Positions 7,853-15,002 are shown, numbered from the stretch's first letter. The stretch: DNA of 16,398 nucleotides from Clostridiales bacterium UBA735 (GCA_002298695.1 DBLB01000055.1:1-16398), one strand, 5' to 3'. The notes: generated by a model from the sequence alone, not told the origin. Numbers and translations: made by a program.

Positions 7853-8860
7853 TCAGGTTCTGGCCGCGCGGACGAACGCCTTCAGATTTTCTTCCGTGAC
7901 GTTCTGATTGATCTCGCACCCGGATCCCAGCAACAGTCTGCCGCTCCCGGCGTCCAGCGCCAGCAGCTCCCGCACGGCCCGCTCCACTTCCTCCGGCGTT
8001 CCGTTGCTGAGCAGCGCCGGAGAGAGATTGCCTCGGAATACGCGCTCGCCATGCGTCCGTTCGATGAGCGTCCGGATGTTATTGGTCGCGTCGAAATCGA
8101 TGATGTCCGATCCGTTCTCGTAGATCTTGTCAATGATCGGCTCGATTCTGCCGCAGATATGCGTAATGGCAATGCCGCCCTCTTCATGGATTGCATCCAC
8201 GATTCGCTTTTCATAGGGCAGACCGAATTCAATATAGGTCTCTCTGGACACCACGTTGGAGGAAACGGTCGCATGACCAAAGCCCACCGCGTCGGCGCCG
8301 GCCTTGATCAGTTCTCTTGCCTGCCAGATGGCCGCCTGCGTACAGAGCTCCAGCAGCGCATGGACTGCCTCCGGGTCACAGATGGTATCCACCAGCAGTT
8401 CCTGCAAGTTGTACAACTGCGAGGCGACGTTCATCGGCCCGTTGCACCACGATTGGATAAACAGCCTGTCCCCGACGAGCTTCACGGCATGTTCGGTCGC
8501 CCGCAGCAGCGTTCCATACCCCGGGCAGTCCCAAGGATTGCGGATCTGGATCCGATCGATGTCCTCAATGGAATCCATCAGACTTTTCTTGAGCACGTAA
8601 GGCGCATCCTCCGGCAGCGTATACTGGGACCCCAGCGCCATACCGTCCAGACTGATATCCGTATGAAGCGGAACTGCGTCCCAGCCGAACTTTTCCGCAG
8701 CATTTACCGCACATTCTGCCAGAATCACCGGATCCGACATATATTCTGAGACGGTATGCCCTGAGAATTTGGCCGTCGTAAATGCCAGCTTCGGAAAAAT
8801 CGGAATCATATCCGGCGTCTTTCGCTACATCACAGCATAGATTCGTTCTTTGCCAGTCAT
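7853..8860 (-). CDS. Uroporphyrinogen-decarboxylase/MtaA-superfamily protein with in-frame TAG
   Basis: The protein belongs to the URO-D/methylcobalamin:CoM methyltransferase superfamily, TIM barrels that often bind zinc for methyl transfer. Landmarks are PDMIPIFPK, QSWCNGPMNVAS, THICGRIEPII and GSGCEINQNVTEENL. The HxC (His234, Cys236) and the later Cys315 correspond to the MtaA-type zinc ligands. Translation should start at ATG 8860: AGGAA is eight bases upstream and the peptide MTGKERIYAVM is the family-typical N-terminus. Codon 12 is TAG (8827-8825); the same frame then continues for 323 codons (RKTPDMIPIF...). An internal ATG at 8809 could restart translation but has no clear ribosome site. 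Options are a CAG-to-TAG nonsense mutation, readthrough or suppression, reinitiation or a sequencing error. No corrinoid protein lies nearby, so a methyltransferase role is unproven. Confidence 0.82.
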
Positions 8861-8883
8861 AGTATGTATTCCTTTCGCTTTAT

Positions 8884-8904
8884 CGGATATTGGATACAAT
8901 AATA
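8884..8904 (-). promoter_or_regulatory. TATTGGATAC operator upstream of the MtaA-like gene
   Basis: CGGATATTGGATAC (8884-8897) lies inside a perfect inverted repeat TATTG-GATA-CAATA (8888-8901). It is the cleanest copy of the box found four times in this window. A TATTAT -10-like element (8899-8904) overlaps it on the minus strand, but I see no good -35, so the promoter part is weak. Confidence 0.6.
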
Positions 8905-8934
8905 GCGGCAAAAATGCAGTATTTTCCGTCGATC

Positions 8935-9666
8935 TCATGGGGTGTGATTCCACCTGAAGTTATACAGGATCCCACAATCCATAAAACCGAAACGCCGATA
9001 CAGCGGATACCCGCGCGCAGAGGCCTGAAGCACGCCGACGGTGCAGCCGGCTTCCCGGGCATCCCACAGCGCCAGATGCACCAGCGTTCCGGCCTGTCCG
9101 CGGCCGCGGAATTCCGGCCTTGTTCCGACTTCATGCAGTCCCGCACATCCGTCAACCAGATTCAGCATCAGTGTGGAGGTGATTCTTCCGTCCTGCATCA
9201 TGCCATAAAATCGGCAATGCCCATACAGGTGCGCAAAACAGGCATATTCGTCCTGCTTGCAGAAAGCTGCCGCACAGCAGTCCGCCCACTCCCGCAGATC
9301 ATTTTGAGAAATCACGGCGGCGGGCGAGTTTTCCGGGCGCGCAACCCGGGACAGATCATACTGCATCGCAGTCTGCGGATTGACAAGCACCGCGCCGTGT
9401 GCCTCCATCCAGGCCGCAAATGCGTCGTCCCGCTCCGGCCGATACAGGCTGAACAGCGGAGACATGTCTTCCGGAATCACCTGCTTTGCCGCTTCCATCG
9501 TCTTTTCAATTCCGTTCGCATCATAATAGCTGCCGGAAATCTGAAAGCGGCTGTACCAGGAACCTGGAAAGCTGTTCCGGTAAAGCGTCCCGGCCTCTGT
9601 CACGATTGGCCCGTCGCTGAGAAATTCCGCGATATCCATCAGGGTGCAGAGTGTCATGTGATTCAC
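8935..9666 (-). CDS. GNAT-family N-acetyltransferase
   Basis: Predicted acetyl-CoA-dependent acyltransferase, 243 residues. The C-terminal half carries the GNAT core: substrate strand TSTLMLNLVDGCAGLHEVGTR, the pyrophosphate-binding motif RGRGQA (187-192) and the closing YPLYRRFGF near 220-228. The N-terminal half (SGSYYDANGIEKTMEAAK, PERDDAFAAWMEAHGA) looks like a second, degenerate GNAT-like repeat. The start is a GTG at 9666, with GGGAGG six bases upstream; an ATG nine bases later is too far from that motif. It follows the GntR gene by 30 bases and is probably cotranscribed with it. The acceptor is unknown, and a direct role in the sugar pathway is not evident. Confidence 0.85.
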   Translation of the reverse strand: MNHMTLCTLMDIAEFLSDGPIVTEAGTLYRNSFPGSWYSRFQISGSYYDANGIEKTMEAAKQVIPEDMSPLFSLYRPERDDAFAAWMEAHGAVLVNPQTAMQYDLSRVARPENSPAAVISQNDLREWADCCAAAFCKQDEYACFAHLYGHCRFYGMMQDGRITSTLMLNLVDGCAGLHEVGTRPEFRGRGQAGTLVHLALWDAREAGCTVGVLQASARGYPLYRRFGFMDCGILYNFRWNHTP

Positions 9667-9696
9667 AGGCAGCCTCCCAGAGCAAATGTGCTGACC

Positions 9697-10398
9697 TCAA
9701 TGCTCCTTGGCATGCACAATGGCTGAAACCGCCTCGGGGACATCCTTCGTATGATATTCCAGATCTGTTTTCAGAATTTCCTTGATCTTCATCGGATCCC
9801 GGGCGTCCAGCATTTTCAGGACTGCCGCATGCGTCTCCACCATATCGTCCGCCGCTTCCTTGCTGGCGATATACTGCTTGCTGTAGACCAGCTTATAAAA
9901 GGAGAGCGCATTCCACAGAGTATGAATGATGTCGTACAGGCGGTCGAGTTTCGCATACTGATAGAGTGTGAAGTGAAACTCCTTGTTCAGTCTGTACAGT
10001 GTGCGCGGATCCGGTTCGCGCTTTGCAAACTCATCGATGATGGACTGATGCACGTTTTTCAGCTCCGCGATCCCCGCTTCATCGATATTCTGTGCAGCAA
10101 CGGCGGCCATCTCCGGTTCGAGAAGCTGGCGGATCAGATAGATCTCCGCAACATCCTGCTTGTCCAGCTCGATCACCTTAAACCCGACATAGGGAACGGC
10201 CTCTGCCAGACCGAGCTGCTCCAGCATGGTAAACGCTTCACGCACCGGCATTCTGCTCACGCCCAGCTGCTGCGCGATCTTTTCCGCATTCAGATGGTCT
10301 CCCATGGACAGCGTGCCGTCCATGATCCAATCCAGCAGCCGCTCCAGAACCTGTTCGTTCAGTTTCTGCCTGCGAAGCTTTAAATTTTCTCCTCCCAT
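9697..10398 (-). CDS. GntR-family regulator, FCD (FadR-type) subfamily
   Basis: DNA-binding transcription factor of 233 residues. The N-terminal winged helix-turn-helix covers about residues 12-80 (LNEQVLERLLDWIMDGTLSM, LGVSRMPVREAFTMLEQLGL, then the wing YVGFKVIEL). The FCD effector domain follows: IRQLLEPEMAAVAAQ, NKEFHFTLY, ETHAAVLKMLDARD and LEYHTKD, with His residues at the positions of the family's metal site. Such regulators usually respond to an organic acid or sugar-acid ligand. The ATG at 10398 has GGAGGG seven bases upstream; an earlier ATG at 10431 has none. It lies 61 bases after the RLP gene and has a possible promoter of its own. It is the only regulator in the window and the natural candidate for the local operators, though which sites it binds is not shown. 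Confidence 0.92.
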   Translation of the reverse strand: MGGENLKLRRQKLNEQVLERLLDWIMDGTLSMGDHLNAEKIAQQLGVSRMPVREAFTMLEQLGLAEAVPYVGFKVIELDKQDVAEIYLIRQLLEPEMAAVAAQNIDEAGIAELKNVHQSIIDEFAKREPDPRTLYRLNKEFHFTLYQYAKLDRLYDIIHTLWNALSFYKLVYSKQYIASKEAADDMVETHAAVLKMLDARDPMKIKEILKTDLEYHTKDVPEAVSAIVHAKEH

Positions 10399-10418
10399 GC
10401 GCGGACCCTCCAAACACT

Positions 10419-10455
10419 TTTTTGTAACCATATCACAAAAATAATGGGATGTAAA
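10419..10455 (-). promoter_or_regulatory. Possible promoter and autoregulatory palindrome of the GntR gene
   Basis: On the minus strand TTTACA (10450-10455), 17 bases, then TATGGT (10427-10432). A near-perfect inverted repeat TTTTTGTGA-TATGG-TTACAAAAA (10419-10441, one mismatch in nine) covers the -10. This is a typical place and size for a GntR autoregulatory site. It differs from the TATTGGATAC boxes. Confidence 0.5.
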
Positions 10456-10459
10456 GACG

Positions 10460-11701
10460 TCAGCGCCACAATTTCAACGCCTGATCCAGCGCTTCGCAGG
10501 AGGCTGCCGCCTCCTCCAGCGGGATCCCCGCAGCCGTTGCAGACACGGCGGCCATCGCCGCCGCAGCGCCTGCAGTTGCCCCCATCGGGTGCCCCTGCAC
10601 CGCGCCGCCAATGCCGATCACGGTATCCGTTCCCAGCATTTTCTGAATCCAGGCCTGATTGGCCGGGGTAATGCCGCCGCCCACCGTGGTAACAACCGGG
10701 TTCAGGGTTCCGCAGCAATCCTGCTGCATCCCGACGGTGTTCCGGAAATCCGCCATGGCTGCATCATCCGCAGGATCCGGACACATGGTCATCACCGCAT
10801 GCGCGCCGGCCAGCCGGGCAAGCGTCCCCAGAAACACGCCGTTTGATATGCCGGAGGTCATCACGCTCAGCCCGGCATAATGCGCCATGATGAACAGCTT
10901 GTCCCCGAACTCCTCATTCAGTTCCAGCAGCGTGTCCAGCCCGCCGAATACGTAGTTGTACAGGCAGGCCCTTGCGCCCGCATCGAGAACCTGCCGGGCA
11001 TTTTCCAGAACCTGCGAGGGGCTGCCGGAGATATTCGGCAGATACACCGTTCTGTGCCCGGTCTGCTCATAGACCTCCTGGGCTGCGCGGAGGTACAGCC
11101 GCGTCCGCGCTTCCACCTGGTTATAAGCAGGGGAACCCAGCAGCTCGTCGTCCTTTACCAGATCCATGCCGCCCATTGCGACCTGCCGGAACAGCCGGGC
11201 GCCCTCTTCCGGCGTGTAGCCGGCGCAGGGCTTGATCATATTCAGAACGAGCGGCCGGTTCTGTACACCGGTCAACGCGCGCAGCTGTGCGATCCCCTGC
11301 CGCGGCGCGCTGAAATCCGCTTCCCCGCCGTTCCGGACCGTCAGTCCCACCAGCTTTGCGTGCATGGCCGTAGACACATCGTTGCCCACGAGCGCAGTCA
11401 TCATCTGCGTCAGACTGCCGCCAAAATTTGCCGTCGGAAACGCGATCACAATCCGATAGCAGGCATTGACGCGCTCCTCCGAAACCTTTTCAACCCCTAG
11501 CACGCTTCCCTGGTAGGCATTGATCATTTCCTCTGTGATACCGGGGACCGGCACCCAGGTTCCGATGGTCTGGCCCACCGCAAACGCAGCCGCCCGGCGG
11601 CAGATGTTGGTCTCCTTCGGTACATTTGCTTCATACGTCGCCAGCACGCACGGATACGTAACGTCTTCCAGTTTTGTAAATGGTTTTTTCGTCAAATCCA
11701 T
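10460..11701 (-). CDS. RuBisCO-like protein (form IV RLP)
   Basis: A 413-residue member of the RuBisCO large-subunit superfamily. RLPs enolise, isomerise or decarboxylate sugar phosphates but do not fix CO2. Retained elements are IKP (Lys157, the K175 equivalent), the metal/carbamate motif GGMDLVKDDE (Lys183, Asp185, Glu186), AHY (His274, H294 equivalent), a phosphate-binding GGG at 341-343 and GG...GHPMG near 365-373. Lost are the loop-6 Lys (no GK motif) and Arg295 (Tyr here), which argues against carboxylase activity. ATG 11701 is favoured because AAGG lies nine bases upstream; the ATG at 11710 abuts it. It follows the Tm-1-like gene by 12 bases. Given the tetrulose-phosphate isomerases nearby, a decarboxylase like the RLP 3-oxo-isoapionate-4-phosphate decarboxylase is an attractive but unproven assignment. 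Confidence 0.92.
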   Translation of the reverse strand: MDLTKKPFTKLEDVTYPCVLATYEANVPKETNICRRAAAFAVGQTIGTWVPVPGITEEMINAYQGSVLGVEKVSEERVNACYRIVIAFPTANFGGSLTQMMTALVGNDVSTAMHAKLVGLTVRNGGEADFSAPRQGIAQLRALTGVQNRPLVLNMIKPCAGYTPEEGARLFRQVAMGGMDLVKDDELLGSPAYNQVEARTRLYLRAAQEVYEQTGHRTVYLPNISGSPSQVLENARQVLDAGARACLYNYVFGGLDTLLELNEEFGDKLFIMAHYAGLSVMTSGISNGVFLGTLARLAGAHAVMTMCPDPADDAAMADFRNTVGMQQDCCGTLNPVVTTVGGGITPANQAWIQKMLGTDTVIGIGGAVQGHPMGATAGAAAAMAAVSATAAGIPLEEAAASCEALDQALKLWR

Positions 11702-11713
11702 GGCTGTCATCCT

Positions 11714-12943
11714 TCAAAAATCAATGCCGCGGCGCTTCAGCTCCTCTGCCATGAGTCGGGCGATTCGCCTTCCCCAATCCGCATCGTTGAGGTTGCCGTC
11801 CAGCTCCAGAATTTCAATCTTGCTGCTGCACCGGCTGCGGATAGCGCCCAGCAGCGCCTCGTCCGTCTCTTTGCTGTACATATTGCCGCCTTTGCGGGCA
11901 TTTTTCCGCATCCCCTCCGTGGGGAGCACCAGCTTGAGCGGACGCGCTGTGCGGTTGAGCCGATCCGCAAAAACTGTGCCGATCTGCTCCGCCTCGTCCG
12001 GCAGGATCTTGATATGCGCCAGTGACGCATTGTGCATGTTATAGACGCGTTCGTCCATCCGCGGCGGAAAATGCTCCTTGTCGAAGTCCACAAAATCCAG
12101 CCCGCCTACCGAGACGACCATTGGGATCCCGGCTTCTGCCGTTTTCATCAGCCGGTCCTTTGCACCGTAGGAGAAGCCTCCGCCAAAATACTCCGACGTG
12201 ATCTCATGGGTGGTCATATCCAGAATTCCGTCCAGCAGCCCGTCCAGCGCCAGCTTTTCCATGATCGTGCCGCCGACGCCGGTGGTGTGGAAGCCGATGC
12301 CCTCCACGCCCAGCCTGTCCAGCTCCTCGATCGCTGCGCAGCAGCCCTCATTGGTGATGCCCATCAGCGACACCCCGACGACCGGACGCTTGGGTTTTTG
12401 CAAAGGCTTCCCGGCAAAAAGCGTCATCCCCGCCGCGCAGGCGCAGGCATTTGCCAGAATGGTCCTCGTCATCATATTCAGACCGGTAAAATCGGAGATC
12501 GAGGGGAGCACGGTAATGTCTCTCGCGCCCACCACCAGTTCAAACGGCTTCTTGCCGCATGCCACGGTAGACGCGATGACCTTCGGAACCCCGATCGGCA
12601 GTGCCTGCATCGCCGTCATGGCCACCGTGGTATTCTGCACGCCGCCGGCAGAAAGCACGCCGTCGATCCGGTGCTCCTGATACAATTTCAATACCATGGC
12701 GCGCATCGCCTCAGTCATCAGCTCCATCAGCGCGCCCTTTGTCTGATCCTTGATCTCATCCCATGCCAGCCCGGCATTTGCAAAAACCTCTTCGCGCGTG
12801 ATGTCCGCGCCCCTGGGTTCGCCCAGACCGATGGACATGTCCAGCACCAGACTGTTCACACCGTCGGCGGCGAGTTGCGCTTTCATAAAGGCAGCTTCCT
12901 GATACTTGGTATCGCAGCTTGAAATAATCGCGATTGTTTTCAT
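11714..12943 (-). CDS. Tm-1-like ATP-binding / UPF0261 family protein
   Basis: A 409-residue member of the UPF0261 family, named after tomato Tm-1, whose N-terminal domain binds ATP. The bacterial function is not established to my knowledge. The N-terminal Rossmann-like half contains AIISSCDTKYQEAAFMKAQL, DGVLSAGGVQNTTVAMTAMQ, KVIASTVACGKKPF and the central FTGLNMMTRTILANACACAAG. A hinge (PKRPVVGVSLMGITNEGC) leads to a second half with GFHTTGVGGTIMEKL, LDMTTHEITSEYFGGGFSYG and VSVGGLDFVDF. Length and order are as expected for a full family member. AAGGG lies eight bases before the ATG. It sits between the MBL gene (44-base gap) and the RLP gene (12-base gap). It is the only predicted soluble ATP-binding enzyme in the cluster, so a kinase-like role is conceivable. 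Confidence 0.9.
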   Translation of the reverse strand: MKTIAIISSCDTKYQEAAFMKAQLAADGVNSLVLDMSIGLGEPRGADITREEVFANAGLAWDEIKDQTKGALMELMTEAMRAMVLKLYQEHRIDGVLSAGGVQNTTVAMTAMQALPIGVPKVIASTVACGKKPFELVVGARDITVLPSISDFTGLNMMTRTILANACACAAGMTLFAGKPLQKPKRPVVGVSLMGITNEGCCAAIEELDRLGVEGIGFHTTGVGGTIMEKLALDGLLDGILDMTTHEITSEYFGGGFSYGAKDRLMKTAEAGIPMVVSVGGLDFVDFDKEHFPPRMDERVYNMHNASLAHIKILPDEAEQIGTVFADRLNRTARPLKLVLPTEGMRKNARKGGNMYSKETDEALLGAIRSRCSSKIEILELDGNLNDADWGRRIARLMAEELKRRGIDF

Positions 12944-12987
12944 CTCAGATACCCTTCGTACCCATATGGACAGATCGTCCGTTTGGG

Positions 12988-14082
12988 TCAGTCAACAGAA
13001 TCTGCTTCGCCGATCTCCGCCATGCGCTCCGCCCACGGCTTGGAATCCGCCTTCGCGCCGAAGTACTTCCGTTCCACCGCAGCAGGGTCGGTACCCTTCT
13101 GCGCGGACTCCTTGGCGATGATCGCCTTGGAATACTTCTCAAATGTGAAGTCCGAGTCCGCAGCGCCGATGACCGGCAGCCGGTTGTCATGCTCTGCTTC
13201 ATACGCCTCGCACGCGGCGGACAGAATGACGTCGTGCGCCAGAAGCAGATGCTTGTAGGGATCCACGCCGCGGCGGTGGCAGCGGCGCAGGATCTCACGG
13301 ATTCCCTTCCAGACCGCCACGAGATCCACATATCGTCCGGGCGGGCAGATATCATAGTGCAGCTTATCCACCATTTCCTGCGGCGCGTCGATGTTTCCCA
13401 TCACGAAGACCGCGTCTCCCACGCAGAAATACGGGCCATTTTCGGTCTCGACCATGACAGACATCGATCCGGGGCTGTGGCCGAACGTCTCAAATACGAC
13501 GACGCCGGGCGCAACCTCCACATCTCCCGAAACCAACTCGAAGCGCGCGGGGAGATTCAGGCCGGCCGCTTCGTCCACGATATCGTAGGGCGCCACGAAC
13601 TGATCCCGATAGGTCACATCACCGTCTTTGCGGATGATCGGGCGGCAGTAGCTCTTGAAATGCAGCGGGATGGGGTTGTGTGCGTAATTCCACTCCACCT
13701 CATTGACAATGAAACGGGCGTTGACAAATTTCTCAAGATAGAACACATGATCCCAGTGCAGATGCGTCAGGATCACAATGTCCACATCCTCCGGCTTGTG
13801 GCCGCACTGTGCCAGACGGGACGCAATATCGTCCACGCCGGGGCGCTGGAGCGACGGGCCGTGGTGATATTTATCGGCATGCTCATTCCACGACATCCCG
13901 GTGTCCACCAGAATCAGCTGCTCGCCGCCTTCGATCAGGAACGTGAAGTCCGGCAGTTGATCCAGTTCATTGGTGAGGCCATATTTTTCGATGTACTTGC
14001 TGCAAGAGAAATGGTACCAGTACTCCAGCGGCTTAGTGGGGATGTAGCCGCTGCACAGGGGGCGAATGGTTAATTTGGACAT
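12988..14082 (-). CDS. Metallo-beta-lactamase-fold hydrolase (lactonase-like)
   Basis: A 364-residue MBL-fold enzyme. The dinuclear zinc motif HLHWDH is at 107-112, the third His in FGHSPG at 202, the bridging Asp in GDAVF at 223 and the last His in LLLAHD at 283. The arrangement, with an early LVDTGMSW motif and Asp-223, resembles N-acyl-homoserine-lactonase-type MBL hydrolases. About 80 further residues extend beyond the last metal ligand, longer than AiiA-type enzymes (about 250). I start at ATG 14082, with GAGGAG seven bases upstream; an ATG at 14097 overlaps that motif. It is first in the operon MBL - Tm-1-like - RLP, behind a long structured leader. In this setting, opening a sugar lactone is more plausible than quorum quenching, but that is inference. 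Confidence 0.9.
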   Translation of the reverse strand: MSKLTIRPLCSGYIPTKPLEYWYHFSCSKYIEKYGLTNELDQLPDFTFLIEGGEQLILVDTGMSWNEHADKYHHGPSLQRPGVDDIASRLAQCGHKPEDVDIVILTHLHWDHVFYLEKFVNARFIVNEVEWNYAHNPIPLHFKSYCRPIIRKDGDVTYRDQFVAPYDIVDEAAGLNLPARFELVSGDVEVAPGVVVFETFGHSPGSMSVMVETENGPYFCVGDAVFVMGNIDAPQEMVDKLHYDICPPGRYVDLVAVWKGIREILRRCHRRGVDPYKHLLLAHDVILSAACEAYEAEHDNRLPVIGAADSDFTFEKYSKAIIAKESAQKGTDPAAVERKYFGAKADSKPWAERMAEIGEADSVD

Positions 14083-14099
14083 AGCGTATCTCCTCATAT

Positions 14100-14302
14100 A
14101 AAAATTTGCAGATGCAGAAACTTACGGTTCTGTCTGCATGACCTGCTGTTTCACAGGAATGCGGGTGAGGAACCGTCCTCGGTCCGTTCCGTGTACGGAT
14201 TTCGCAGTCTGCGTCTAGCGCTGTATCCCTGCCGGGACGACCATACACAGAATGCTCCGCGCAGACACCGTAGTTTTGTTTTTGCATTTCGGATATTGGA
14301 TA
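14100..14302 (-). promoter_or_regulatory. Long structured 5' leader of the MBL operon, possible attenuator
   Basis: Between the start site predicted near 14303 and the MBL gene lie about 200 untranslated bases with several inverted repeats. These are a 7-bp stem 14260-14266/14207-14213, a TCCG-TACA-CGGA hairpin (14188-14199), and a 7-bp stem 14170-14176/14124-14130 enclosing CCTG/CAGG. An alternative hairpin 14133-14138/14107-14112 (extended by AGAA/TTCT) overlaps the last stem and is followed by TTTTT just before the Shine-Dalgarno. This is the geometry of an attenuator. I recognise no known riboswitch core. Confidence 0.35.
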
Positions 14303-14338
14303 CGATAAAATTGTACATACTTAGATTCTCCCTGTCAA
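14290..14338 (-). promoter_or_regulatory. Strong promoter plus TATTGGATAC operator of the MBL/Tm-1/RLP operon
   Basis: On the minus strand TTGACA (14333-14338), 17 bases, TACAAT (14310-14315) is a near-consensus promoter. The box CGGATATTGGATACGATA (14290-14307) follows three bases downstream of the -10 and covers the predicted start. The layout matches the ABC operon and RpiB operon promoters. Confidence 0.78.
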
Positions 14339-14462
14339 TAGGAGAAATATCAACAGAAAACAGCCAGCACATTTGTATGCTTTCAACAATTCCGGAATCA
14401 GTGCCTGCACCCGCGCCTTGTATTTCGCACGCATAAATTCTGCCGCTTCTGAGAAAAAGGGA

Positions 14463-14511
14463 TTGACATTCCGGAGAGTTGTGTTATTCTAATTGCATAT
14501 TGGATACAGTA
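14463..14511 (+). promoter_or_regulatory. Promoter plus TATTGGATAC operator of the RpiB/TIM operon
   Basis: TTGACA (14463-14468), 16 bases, TATTCT (14485-14490), then TATTGGATACAGTA (14498-14511) over the expected transcript start. It is divergent from the MBL operon promoter. The roughly 120 bases between the two promoters (14339-14462) show no gene or other clear signal. Confidence 0.72.
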
Positions 14512-14558
14512 TTCAGTCTGCACATGGATTTGACAGACATAGAACCGGAGGATTTTTT

Positions 14559-15002
14559 ATGAAAGTGATATTTGGCTGCGACCCGAATGCTGCCGATCTG
14601 AAGCGCACCCTGATGGAAACGGCCCGCTCGCTCGGCTGCGAGGTCGTGGACCTGGGAAGCACCGACCCGATTTATGCAAATACCGCAATTGCCGTTGCCG
14701 AAGCCGTCGCTGCGGGCGAAAGTGACCGGGGCGTTCTTCTCTGCGGCACCGGCATCGGCATGTCTCTGGCCGCCAACAAGGTCAAGGGCGCTTATGCGGC
14801 GCTGATTACCGACGTTTACTCCGCACAGCGCGCCGTCCTCAGCAACAACGCCAACATCGCCTGCTTCGGCGCGTTCACGCTCGGCGAGAAGCTGGCCGTC
14901 GAGCTGCTGAAGACCTGGCTGCGCGCGGAATTTGATCCCAACTGCGCCTCTGCTCCGAAGGTCGCCCGTTACAAGAGCTACGATGAGGCGCGTGGCGCAT
15001 GA
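14559..15002 (+). CDS. rpiB: RpiB/LacAB-family sugar-phosphate isomerase, probable tetrulose-phosphate isomerase
   Basis: A 147-residue aldose-ketose isomerase of the RpiB family. The catalytic cysteine loop LLCGTGIGMS is present (Cys62, equivalent to E. coli RpiB Cys66), as is the opening IFGCD. Two positions differ from pentose-phosphate isomerases. The usual HN(D/N)xN segment that supplies the ring-opening His99 reads SNNAN (Ser95), and the early His of GCDH is Pro (Pro9). Tetrose and tetrulose phosphates cannot form the usual ring, so the loss suits D-erythrulose-4-phosphate isomerases (EryI/DerI type). GGAGG lies seven bases before the ATG. The stop overlaps the next start as ATGA, so the two enzymes are translationally coupled. 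The RpiB family is certain; the tetrose specificity is inferred. Confidence 0.9.
   Translation: MKVIFGCDPNAADLKRTLMETARSLGCEVVDLGSTDPIYANTAIAVAEAVAAGESDRGVLLCGTGIGMSLAANKVKGAYAALITDVYSAQRAVLSNNANIACFGAFTLGEKLAVELLKTWLRAEFDPNCASAPKVARYKSYDEARGA

Noticed and set aside
7716..7919. Small minus-strand open frame between the MtaA-like and binding-protein genes
   Set aside because: It overlaps the end of the MtaA-like gene in another frame, has no Shine-Dalgarno, and resembles nothing I recognise.
12934..14073. 379-codon plus-strand open frame opposite the MBL gene
   Set aside because: Antisense shadow of the MBL hydrolase; no start signal or family resemblance.
14033..14372. Two short minus-strand open frames in the MBL leader
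   Set aside because: They lie within the predicted untranslated leader and promoter, lack ribosome sites and show no conserved features.
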